DNA from: Lineus longissimus
Taxonomy: Eukaryota; Nemertea; Pilidiophora; Heteronemertea; Lineidae
DNA length: 64,000 nt
Direction of reading: 5' to 3'
Assembly: GCF_910592395.1 (NCBI RefSeq)
Contig: NC_088320.1
Span: 2,976,001-3,040,000 of the forward strand
Numbering within the stretch: the first letter of the stretch is position 1; every line of letters starts with the position of its first letter. Below, piece after piece: positions 1 through 11,800 of this stretch. Below the pieces are notes generated by a model that ran no database searches, was not told the DNA's origin, and saw only the letters and a list, made by a program, of their open reading frames with translations. Both the position numbers and the translations under genes were made by a program.

Positions 1-83
1 ACAATAGATCATGCTGCTTAATTGGTCAAATACAATGCTACCGGACTATGACTCCAGGGGGACTATATCCGCTGTCACACCGG
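1..83. mobile_element. Right part of a CCGG-flanked MITE, cut by the window edge
   Basis: This stretch matches 61586-61668 with one difference that I can see over 83 bases. It ends in TGTCACA followed by CCGG (80-83). The complete relative at 61499-61664 is flanked on both sides by CCGG, so this is the right part of the same non-autonomous family and CCGG is its target-site duplication. The sequence after CCGG differs from that at 61669, as expected for separate insertions. The left end is outside the window. The open frame across it is incidental. Confidence 0.8.
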
Positions 84-3000
84 TCCTTGGCAAATGTCCT
101 GAAGGATTTTACCATATAATATTGATACTCATATCAATCATCATCATTATCTCATGCATATGTGAGTCAGACCACCATCGTGAAATACTCCGGATGAATT
201 ATTTAAAGTCCCGCTGTGATTTTTCCGAACTGATTGATCAGCAGATTGATGGCAGGCCTCGGCCGTGGTATCATTTCTCAATCAAAGGATCATCCAGGAC
301 GACCATGTATCATATGTGGAGTGGTCAAGATCAGTGAAGGCCCGGTAGCAACATTTGTGGTCACTCTGAGAAAAAAGGTCACACTACCATCACAATAACA
401 TCATGCTTATGCATAAATCGTATTGCGACAGGTCTGGATAAAATCTATCGTTAGGGGGTCAAAGGCATGCATCAGATGCATCCACATGTCGAAGTATTCA
501 TGCGATTTTTACGTTTACATGTTGTTTGAATTATTCACGTGATAACACGCTATATATTGCCCTTGCACGCCAAACTCCCCGTGTAATTCCATAGTCTATT
601 GTAGCTTTTCAACATACATTTACTACGTGCATTCTTAGTACATCATGTAGACGTCGACAAAAACGATTCAAATTATCTGAAATTATAAAATCAGTCGCGT
701 TACGAAAGCTCATATAATTGTTGATATCTTGTAATACCTTGGTAATACTGATGAAAGTTAATTTTCGTACATGTACAATGATACGAGCACCAGGGATTCC
801 CCATGCCTCGTCATATAAATCTACAAACATGATCATGACTTTGCTTGATCAGGTTAGTCTGTGAAATCATTTCGGGTTCGTGTTTCACAATTTTGGTCAG
901 TCATGCCGTGTTTGTGGGTTGCCATACCAATAAGTACGTGTACTGTATGTTTACCTAGTTAGCTTAGGCCTTACCTCCAGAGCAGGCAGCAAGCCTCAGG
1001 GCTACATGTACGAGCAGCTTAATCCATAATCTTATACAATTTATATTAATTTAGGCAATTGCTTCGAATACTATGATTCATGTTGCGAAACCATGGCAAA
1101 GTAATGAATAGCTACATATAATGCCATTCCTCGCACCGGGTTGCAAGAATTGCGCATCAGATTGTTACATAATAAAGGTAATGGACTGAGAAAAATCGGG
1201 CTGGAGTCTACATATTTTTTTTATAAACACTCAAAATGTGCGTAAATGTTTAGAAATTTGATAAACTGGTGTATAGTAATTTTAGGTGCGCCAAGTTAAT
1301 GGTTTGGTACAAAATCATGGCCAACTGAGAAATGACACATTTTCAGCTCGGTACGGTTCATCGTTCGACCGATCTTGATGAAATGTCCAGGTCACTATTT
1401 GTTTGTCTTCATCTACTCATGAGCGGAGTATGAATGGGAAATATGCAGAAACAAGCTATGGCTTTCCCTGGTAACCCAATTTGCTAAAGGAATTTTTTAA
1501 TCTCTGCACTTACCGCGGTGAAGCCTAAAAAACCTGTTTTGTCACGAAGCTAAGAATGATAAAAACCAAACTTGAAAGAAATCCAGCAAGTAATCTGCGC
1601 TCCAGAGCCCCAAACGATGGAGACAAAACATTTATGAATGGACTAGGCAGTTAAGTAAAATCTCATCATCTGATCAGTTGACAAGAAAGAGATTCGGAAA
1701 GATCTCCCAGCATTCGACTCATAACAAGTTGCCTTGATGAAGATAACAAACGAAAATACAAAAGACATCACTGTCATACCTTCTCAACAGATACTCCAGG
1801 ACTCTTTCCAAATGAATATGCATTCCAAAGAGAAAATATCCTTTTTTTCATAAACCTGACGATGGTGTCCCGTTGAATGAATGAAACTCGGCAATCATGG
1901 ATTCGATCATATCATCTCGGGCCGCAAGGATCGGAATTTCTCAGTACTAATCGGTATAACCACGGCACTCCCAGCACACCTGAAGAAGAAATTGTTTTGC
2001 ATGGAACATGTATAATGTTTGTAGCTACCGGTATTGCAATTACACCTGCTATGACGGATTCGACCGGCGGAGATGCGCTCTGATGCAATAATTTTCAACA
2101 AGATACATGTATAACAAAAAGTGGGCGCCGCGCGACGCAATTTATGCATGGTCATGGTCAATATCAGTGAAAATTCCTCTTTGAAAGATCGTGTTTTTGT
2201 CAATTTCTGGTAAATGTTTAAGTTAGGAGAAGAAACAAGTTAAAGACTTAACCAAGTAATCATAAAACACGATACCATTACCGTTCATCATAATACACTG
2301 TCAACATTCTTTGGCCATGACTTTGGTCATTGCACCCAAACTCATGAAACGTAGGTAAAATCAACCTGATCAATCTTACCTGTAAAGTAAAGTTTATCTT
2401 CAATATGCCAAAACAAAACTTGATAAATTAAGCAGGCCACAGCGGTGAGAAGAGAAAGAAACGATTGGTGTGTACGGAAAACTGATCATGGTGTGATTGT
2501 TATCAGTTCACACAGTTACTGCCCTCTACAGCGGTTACTCCCGAATATAATGTGTTCATGATTCGTTAAGAAGATGTGTTTGCAGCTTTGCCTAGTACAG
2601 GAGATGGTCTGACCAACCATACAGAGGGTTTCCTCTGTGATTTTGTGGATGATATGATAGGCCCCATCACACAGCTGGCGACCTTCCAATTTCACGATCT
2701 CTTGAGTGGTAGAAACGGAGGGTGTAGTGAGGCCCTATTGATACCAGGAAGAGCTTTGTCGGTGCTGATGATATGCCTACTAAGTTCAACAGTCTGATGT
2801 TGTCTCAGAAATGAATGGCTCAGACGAGTTGTTATTGTTCACCTACATTAATTCCACCATCAGCATAAATCCCGACGTCAAACTCAGATTTTATTATTTG
2901 AATCTGTGAATAATTTACCAGGTATGCCTTCATTACCCTTGCAACATGTGGCCACGTAGCGCTTTAATGGCGGGTGCATCATCAGTATATCATCGTAAAA

Positions 3001-6000
3001 CATCCACATCTAATTCTCACGGAAGGTTGATATGGTGTGCTGGGGATGCAGTGCGATAAATCTGAGAGCAAAGACACTGACACCTTGGTTGGAAGTTCAC
3101 TTGAGTACGGTTTGAATGCTAATTGATTGTCCTCAAAAGAAGTAAGCCGGTGTAACAGCAAAATTATTCCTACACTATTGTTTAGGTAGGGATTCATAAC
3201 TAGAGAGCGGAGATGCCCATAGATCATAAGCGAACAATCAGATTTTGTTAATATTGAGTAAGCAGTAAACAAACCGTGGGAAACCGGTGAACATCACGTG
3301 GGGCATTTCAGCCAATCGACGGCTCTGCCTCTTGTCAAACCCATCCGCCAGCATCATGTCAGCGACCATCCTACAGCCAAGCTGTCCTGCCCATTTTCGA
3401 GCAAGAACACGAGATGGTTGCAAAAGAAAAAAATGTTTTGAACTTTTTTTCCATCCATTGCCCAACCTTAGCATTTCGAAACAACCCATGCCTCCTTATC
3501 ACTGCGACACTCAATATGCCAATCTGTTGGTATGTTTACCTTTCAATAGAGAAAATTACAAGAAACAACTCATGTTATTTGTCTAACTGGATTTCGAATG
3601 GGAAATGTTAAGTTGGGGTCGTTGCCATCGGATGGCGAGTTTCTAAGGCTTATGCCCTGAATATACATTACGTATAATGGCATTTGTCGGTTCAGGCCAA
3701 TAAACGTAATGAAACCCATATGGAAGCTGTTTCGTGGGGGTCGATGTTAACAAGACTTGCCTTGATAATATAACTCTTTAATAAGACAGTCGGACAATGG
3801 GAATTTTGGCTTGGGTGTAGAAGCCAACAATAGATCGTGTTTTGGGCAAGGCCTGAATTCTTTTAACTGGGAGGTTTAGGGGCAAAACACATAATGGAGG
3901 CCCTGACTTACTAAATACTTCGTAAGGATGGGTATGTGCGTTGGAACATTTCACCCCCTGGCAAACCCGTATATCATAGTTCAGTGGGTGAATGACTATG
4001 GAACAAAAAGATGACGAAAAAGAACAACAGCTCATATAAGCATTGTGTTTGTAAGGGAAACGTAATTTGTATTGTCTCAATGACCTGGCACGACAACTAT
4101 TGTGTGCCGTCACTTCATGAGGAAAGAAATGATACTAAAACCATATCTTACCAAAACAGCCACTTGAACCTTGTCTCGCAAAAAGAAATCCCACTACCTC
4201 ATCAAAACACAATTACCAGTCATTATCACGAAATATCAGCCCTGTTACCACATTTTCGAGACCCCTCTTCCAACATGTCCAACATTATTATGTCAGTTAG
4301 GCTCTGTTAAATGAGATAGTGGGTAATCATCCTGTTTTGGAGAGATTTATGGGAAGGGGAGGTTACAGCAAAGACACCGTTGCTAGTACCATGATGAGCG
4401 GTGTAACGTGTTCTTTGATCCCCTCTAAGTGTTTTCTCACAACGGAGAGCTGGCAATAGAGAGCTTCATAGGTTAGTAGTTACCACGCAGTATGTCCAAG
4501 TCGGTATCACCATGAATAGCAATAGCATTCCGCGACGTTACTATTTATAGCTCACAAGGTCATTTGAATGAGATATTGATGACGTTTTAGTCACGTGATA
4601 GTCGGACATCGACACTTATTTCTACGCATTTGAGCTTATTTCAAAGTCAAATATCTTTGACCCTGCATTGTTTTTAGCATGAATGATACCATAGAGTCAG
4701 AGAGAGAAATATTCAGAACAATTATGTAGTATTTCCAACATTCGGACATGTGCCAGATTGAATCTAACTGCCCTAGTTAGAAAGCCTGAAGCCATTACGA
4801 AACCGCATGTTTGTCCGACATTGCCTGTAATTCAGCGATGGGAAAATAGAGGGCAGCAGCTGTAGTGACGTCATCTTCGCGGAATGCTATTACGTGCCAA
4901 GGCGCACTGTCTACCTCTTTACCAAAAGAAGCATTCGACTGATGAATCCCTGGATTGCTTGACCTAGCGTTCGCTATAGATCAGTTATAGTCCACATCGT
5001 TCGGGGCTCTGGAGCGCAAACTGCTGGTCTGATTTCCTTGTTGTGAGTTTTTTATTAATCTGAGGTTCGAAACCAAACAGTTCCATTGAAACCAATATTG
5101 GTCAATAAATGTGCCGCCTCATGGGGGATGTTTGATTGATTCAGATTGTGAAGTACCGGGCACATGTGGTTCTCCTTACTCTCCACCAATTCTCCTTTTT
5201 TTAAAAATAGAAATGACTAATACTATACAAGCCGCATTACGTGCATAAAAGTGCGTGTAATCTTCGCCAGCAGCTGCCCGCCAGGGTAAACTGAAACCAC
5301 TTGAAATCAGTATTTTGCATCAAGACCTACTATCAGAGACGTTTGACAGAGGTTTTGCTAAAATGAATTTGATTCTTTTGTTTTTGTTCCGGGGGTGTAT
5401 TTTACACCTGACAGCTGTCATGAGCACACTGCGCCAGGACTCTTGGCCAGACGCACATGTGTGAGCATAAGAATAACGTGTAAATTAAGGTAGGTTAGAT
5501 TTTGCTTAGTCAACGGCTTTTCAAAGAAATTTCAGCTTTCGCACAGAACCCAAAATTATCTATTTCACACCCAATTTTACAATGTGGTTGTTAGCGCCAT
5601 GCCAAGCACAGACCGCTCCGACCTAATGATTACGAGGTTGTGGGTGAGAAGCCTGACCGAGTAACGAACTCCTTGGTTCTCCTACTGGTGCGATTAAAAT
5701 GGATGTGTTGTCGTTGCTCTTTCAACCCAGGAAATATTTGTGGAGCCCGCGATAGGAAAAATCCCAAAGCGCCGGGGCGAACAGACACAGTGCAATTTTT
5801 TCGATGAGAGGAGCTACTAACAGAAGAGTGGTAGCTGACAGGGAAGCCGATATCTTGGTAATACTGTCCTTAGTGACGCCAGTTGTCCTTTACGTCCCTT
5901 ATCAATGAGGACACACGTAGGAAGGTACGGAGTTCATGCGGAATGATTTACTTTTTCATAATGTACATTTCAGCGTAGTTGTGTCTTTATCTCCAATTAT

Positions 6001-6064
6001 TCATTTTGTTTCTTCTGCTTTGAATAGTTCTAGACAGATCCAGACAACAGCCACATTTCCGGCA
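84..6064. other. Gene-poor interval upstream of the Kunitz gene
   Basis: I find no coding exon I can support. Short open frames around 2576-2797, 3238-3586 and 3778-4310 show no known domain and no convincing splice borders. Two diverged copies of a ~70-base repeat lie in opposite orientation at 1551-1620 and 4991-5063; they share a clear core around CTCCAGAGCCCC. The last ~130 bases probably hold the promoter and 5' untranslated region of the Kunitz gene, but I see no unambiguous TATA box. Confidence 0.5.
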
Positions 6065-7825
6065 ATGAAGTTTGGAAGTTTATTTGTCGTAGCACTATCC
6101 ATCTGCTATGCTGTTGGAGAACGGAAGCCGTGTAAGTTTATCCCCGCTCGCCCGGCATATCAAATAATAATAATAATACGAGTCTTATATAGCGCAGTAT
6201 CCAACCATTAACTGGCCGCTCAAAGCGCTTGATAGGCCTCTTTAAAAAGGCCTATCATACATCGTTTTTTGCCAGGTCTAAGAAAATCAATTTGAAACCA
6301 AAGCCAAACTTAGTTGTCAACATATCGGTTAGAACAGGAACCAAGTAACGGTGTTGTTGAACCAAGCGCTGTGAATCGCAGTTTAACAACGTTTTGTCAA
6401 GTGCGACAAAACTCGTGATCGTTAAAGCAATCCGCGAACGACAGCTGTTAGTCGCTGCGACCTGCCATCATGAGCGTCTGCAACGGAAATATCCGGCTCG
6501 CGGTATAGTGGTCGCACTGGCAACTGTCTGCGACTAGAATCGGTCAACGTTGCGAGGAGGGAGTGAACGATCGCTCGATTGCGGTGTAAATGGTGCCGAC
6601 GCGGAGACCTGTGCACATGATGGACCGAATCGTTAACCGATCGACGACCACATTTTCAATCCTAATTGAAGACAAAGTGGAACCAAAAGATCAAATCTGA
6701 GCTAGGTGATTATAAACTGTTTGTATTTTCTTCCTAGATTGTGGTTTAGTCATTGCATCTGGACCATGCAAGACGTTCTCACAGAGATACGCTGCAGTTG
6801 GGGGCCTCTGCAAACGCTTCACGTTCAGCGGTTGCGGTGGCAATCTCAACAATTTCCGGACACTGCTTGAGTGTCAGGAAGCATGTGGCATATTTCATCC
6901 AGGTAACTATGACTCAGTTTTTTCATTTTTGGCGAGAAAACCTAATCATGCATTTTGTCACCGGATTTTCAACTTCACTGACGCAACCACCCCGGTAACG
7001 CGACCATTCAACCTCGGTCCGATGAGTGGTCGTGTAACCGGGGTTCCACTGTTATTTGAGACACAGCGATATGCCTCTCGATCGATCATACATGTATTTC
7101 GTTTTTAACAGTTTGCGACGCAGCAATTGAGCCCGGACACTGTAAACATGGCAAAGCCACTCATAAGAGGTTCGGTAACAAAAATGGCGCCTGCGAGGAA
7201 TTCCTTTATTCCGGATGCGGTGGAAACGGAAACAACTTCAAAACAATGAAGGAATGTCGGGATGCTTGTCACTTCCACAATCCAGGTAAGAGTGGACGCA
7301 AAAGAGCTCATTACCTTTATAAGATATCTCATGTTTATTCTCTCCAACCTAGACTAAATGGATATCTAGCTCGCAGAAATCACAAACTATGAATGTGAGT
7401 TCTCAGCGCCGGATAGCTGCAGCTCGGACCTGTAATATTCCCAGAGAGTAGAGCTTGAATCGTGAATGTACAGGCCAAAAGTGAAGCGCTTATTGTAGCT
7501 CATTGTACTGATACTGATATCGAAATAAAGGCCAGGCCATTTGATAGATCTCAGTTCTTGATAAGCGCGATATTAGCAATGTCACTTTAGGCGTGTCCGC
7601 TAGGCAAAAGCACATCATCATATTTCAATAGCATAGATCATGTCCTTTTTTTCAGTCTGCGATGAACCTATCAAGCCTGGTCCGTGCAAGTCGGGACATC
7701 ATGAACTCTACGGTTTCGACACTAAAGCCGACCGATGTGTAAAGTTCATTTGGGGAGGCTGCAAAAACAATCATAACATCTTCAGCTCAAAGGATGACTG
7801 CGAGGCTGCCTGCATCCGAGATTGA
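6065..7825 (+). CDS. Secreted protein with three Kunitz (BPTI-type) domains
   Basis: There are four coding exons: 6065-6131, 6738-6902, 7112-7285 and 7656-7825 (TGA at 7823). All introns are GT-AG and phase 1, so each Kunitz domain is one symmetrical exon. The product is 191 aa. Residues 1-18 form a signal peptide (MKFGSLFVVALSICYAVG), so the protein is secreted. Three Kunitz domains follow, at about 24-72, 79-130 and 137-188, each with six cysteines. Spacing after Cys2 is 13 residues in domain 1 against 16 in domains 2 and 3; the other spacings are 7, 12 and 3. The P1 position after Cys2 is lysine in all three (K34, K89, K147), which by family knowledge favours trypsin-like serine proteases. 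P1' is Thr, His and Ser rather than the usual Ala or Gly, so potency is uncertain and some domains could instead be channel-binding or structural. The start is the ATG that opens the signal peptide. No canonical AATAAA lies soon after the stop. Confidence 0.9.
6160..6262. repeat. AAT microsatellite and short inverted repeat in Kunitz intron 1
   Basis: A run of AAT triplets is followed by a segment containing TATATAGCGC and AAAGCGCTT. A short palindrome then pairs GATAGGCCT (6231) with AGGCCTATC (6248). It looks like the end of a dispersed repeat, but no second copy is in the window. Confidence 0.4.
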
Positions 7826-8753
7826 AACAGAGGTGCCAGAATATGTCAGCAGCAAGGGATAATTCTGTTGGTCTTATTTCTGTCAATTATTGTTGATGGT
7901 CTCTTGATCTATTTCATTTTTCTGTTCCCCTGGCTTGACCATGTTGACGGCACATTCTGACACAATTCGACATAAGTGGCAAAGATCAGTTACTAAGCAG
8001 ACCCTTCCTTTCAAATTGTAAACCTTGGCACAATCCGATATCAATTGATCTTGAGAGAAACCAGTCATAAATAAGCTAATTTTGAATTGATTTGATTTTT
8101 ACATGTGCACACATGTTTCAATGACAATCTATGTGCATGTACCCTTATCGACTAAAATGAAAACAACGCTTCTCTAAGTCTATACAACAACCCTATGTGC
8201 AATAGGACTACTACCCTCTGTAGTAGTGGACCCAAGCCTTCCCAACGAAGGAATTATCTATAGGGTGACGAATGGACTGCCTCAGGAGTTTGAATATGGG
8301 TCTGTATCAGAATTTCCTAAGATTATCCTTGGCCACAATAACCTATCTTGACGTTCTGATTGATTGAAGACATGATTGATCAGAACAATTGGCACGAACA
8401 CAAATAATTACCCTGTATCATCTCCATTACATTTCACGAGTCACGAAATTAATTCTTAAATCACCTGACTGTAATGTCAGGACAGGCATTGTGTGAAGAG
8501 ATTATAGGAAATTCTTTATTAAAGGGCATGAACTATCTAGTAACGCCTTCTTATCATCAGACACCAGATCTTGCAACAAAAATATAATCTGTCACCCACC
8601 TTGTACACAACACCCAACTAACGACTATCCTTTACATTTTTAAAAGGATCTTCATTCGAACCTTTGTCCCGCTCAGATATTATTCACGTTGGCGCATCCG
8701 CTGATTTAAGTGAGCCCAAATTTTACTGTGAGCCGCATGGTGTCTTCAAAGTC
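7826..8753. other. 3' region of the Kunitz gene and intergenic DNA
   Basis: The start should be the 3' untranslated region of the Kunitz mRNA. ATAAATAAG near 8068 is the nearest poly(A)-like signal and is not canonical. I see nothing else that I can support. Confidence 0.4.
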
Positions 8754-8877
8754 AATGGGTGATATGAATAAAGACTAGTAAATGCTTTTACTTCAATTTT
8801 GTACAGAAAGGCCTAGTGTAAATGTACATGGAGTTTTAGATAAAAGCATTTGCTAGTCTTTATTCATATCACCCATT
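8754..8877. mobile_element. Hairpin (foldback) MITE candidate
   Basis: Arms of 37 bases at 8754-8790 and 8841-8877 are reverse complements with one mismatch, separated by a 50-base loop. The arms begin AATGGGTGATATG. An AATAAA inside the left arm should not be taken as a poly(A) signal for the Kunitz gene. No target-site duplication is obvious, so this may be a solo hairpin repeat and not an intact transposon. Confidence 0.7.
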
Positions 8878-11800
8878 CTTAGAGCAAATCGAGCAGATCG
8901 AGGGATATCCCTGGCATCAGACGGTGTGGTATCGTTTAAAGGACCAACGGAGTGACAATTAAAGGAAGTTATCACGAATTCCTAGCTACCTCTGGTAAGC
9001 TCGGGTTGCGCGAAAAGTGTCCCACGCCACAGAAATTGCGCATACTAAAAATAACGAATAGGGTATTTTTCTAGTTGAAACAAAATATTCGGGTTGAAAC
9101 TAAATATATCAGAAAAAACGTGATAGACTTTCAGAAAAAATTGTTTACTAGTGAAACTGGAGAAGAACAAACTTATTCAAGGAAAAATCCGCCGACTTCT
9201 GAGCGCACAGCTATCACTGATAAAGGTCCCATAATGACATGATATATCAATATCGCCATTAAACCGAGACATAAAACTAATTTGAAACTAAACGAATATT
9301 TGTCATAGTGATCTATGACAGGATTTTGATGGAGGATAGCGACACTATGGTGAATTATAAAGAGGAAAAAACTTAACTCCCTCAGCCTATTTCAGAACGA
9401 AAGCTGAACACAAGGCTGTAGGCCCAAGTTGTCTCCTCTTACCCTGTCGGTTAAATACGCCAAAAGGGGGTGATTTCTTAGAGAAGCTGGTCACGGCAAC
9501 CGAAATGGGACTATTTTCAAGATTGGCTCATCAGACTTGTCCATTACTGAACAGATCAAGTCATGCTGACCCAGTTCACAGTGTATGCCAGCAAACAGCA
9601 TTTCCCCAATTTAAAATACGTGGGTTATCGAATCATCGTTTACAAAGCATGGACACCGAAAAGCGGGTGGAATGGTATCAATTTTGGCAAATTCGTCCTC
9701 TCCTTTATGCTAGAAAACCATGACACCGAATAAAGCGAAGACTGGCGTTTGGTAAGGACCTGCACTGAGATCCTCTAACTATGAGATGCAAGCCCATAAA
9801 CCACAGAACTAGTTGATTTAACCTCAGCCAATCAGCGTTCAGCCAATCGTGACTTATCGAATCTGGGTTCTATCAGGTAGGACGTATCTAAATGGAGGAT
9901 CGACGTGGCTGCCGGAACGAAAACTCAAATTGGCTGATGAAGACGGGCTACTTAAATAGACGGTGCCATTAATTTCTAAACGACAATATTCCCGATAGCC
10001 GTATGTGGGATAACTTCCATCCTGCCAATTCCTGCATACTCATATGTTAGAGAGGTCAACAGCAAACTGGCTTTCTCTGAAGTCTCCGGTTTCCTCCCAC
10101 TTTACGTTACAAGTCGCCACATATTGTTTATAAACCTAATAATCCCTGACTTTCTCATCTCAACTCAGCTTTGTCGTAATCGTCATGCAGCATTGGAATG
10201 ATCAGATTCAATTGGTGAACGCATAGAACACGGTGTTACACCTCAACCAAGAAAAGCAAAAAGAGTTCAAAACAAAACCCCAAATTGGCCTGATACTAAT
10301 ACGCCTCACCGTAAATTCTTGAGAAATATTGACAAGGTTTGTAACGTTAGAGGAGTTGCAGGTGAAAGAAAGCTGGAATCGCCCGCGAACAAAATAAAGC
10401 AGCGCCAGTCAAAACATAGCAACAAACTCTTACTATCAACCGCAAGCGTAAATTCTCCGGGAGCTAAGGCAGCATGGGGCTAGTGAACGTGCGTCGAAGG
10501 TCAATGGCAAAGATCTGGGTCGAAATCAGCCTCAAGGCCTATGGCGTTTCACGCTGCGTTTTGCTGTCTGACGCCTAATTTATCATCCATACGTGAATTT
10601 GCCACTGACTTTATAAAAGTGGAACAAGAGTACCTGCTTTGATCTTTATATCGTAAATTACCTGGCCGAAGTGATCTTTCAAAATAAACTTCCTCCAGTC
10701 TTCACTTGGGGCTCACTTGCCTGTAGTTCAACTTCTTTTTCTGTGGCCAATTATCGAGATAGGATAACAGCCGCAACTCCAAAATGTATTTTGGCAGGCG
10801 CTCCTTCGTTTTACGCGGCCGGCCCGATTTAGGTCTTGAGGTTCACCACGTCAACAAACCCCGCGCTTTGCCCCGCACTGAAAATGATAATATACAGATT
10901 CAAGGCATTTTCACAGTTGATTAAGGGGTTTCCGAAAGCAGACTTTGAAGTAGGGTATCGATTCTCTATCGTACTACGCAGCCTAAAAACGTGTAATATT
11001 GCCCTTCTCATTTCAATACGGAAAAACTTGAGATCTGTTTCTGAGACTAAGCAGATCAATACTTGAAGAGCCTAGCGGACCGAATGGCGACATAGAACGA
11101 TAGGAAGAGGCAAAAGGTAGATTGTATGATAAGACAAACTGTCAATAAACTCGTCGAAACGTGCACTCTATTGAAGCGACGAAAGTAAAATGGGCTCTTG
11201 AGTCATCAGTCTATCGAACAATCTGTAAAAGCGTTCAGGTGAAGTAAAGTGTGTTGTGGCTCACGTATTATGACTCTGAAGCATATCAGTGTCCCTGAGC
11301 AAACTTCGAATGCAGCCATCGGTAAAAATAGTAGGAGTTGCGGTTGGGAACTAATAAAACCTGCCTAATTCTCTGAAGAGCTGCTTCAATACTTCTTCCT
11401 TCAAAGTCTGGTAGTACAAATCACTCACCACATAACCATAAACACTCCTATTATCACAAGATTTCCACACTCAGGTGCGTTATCTATGAACGATGTCTGT
11501 GGTGATTGCATCGTGTTCGTAACTGAAGATGTACAACTTTACACTTTAACAATTTATGTGTGCAAAGGAATGCGATTGATCGGATGAAGATACTCAAAGA
11601 ATACACAGTAGATGTAACTAGTTTAGGCCCCAATGCGGGCTCCAAAAAAGCGTGAGCTACTTTTTTCCTGACATGAATGCACCATAGAATATAAACGCCC
11701 TTTTGTACATGCAGTTATTCACTGAAACACAGAGGTTTATTCCATCAAATTTGGTTTTATATTCCACCCCACCCCCTCCCAATTCCTCTCAGCTCCGTGC

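Noticed and set aside
8760-8775. AATAAA as poly(A) signal for the Kunitz gene
   Set aside because: It is part of the hairpin arm repeated in inverted form at 8841-8877 and lies ~940 bases after the stop codon.
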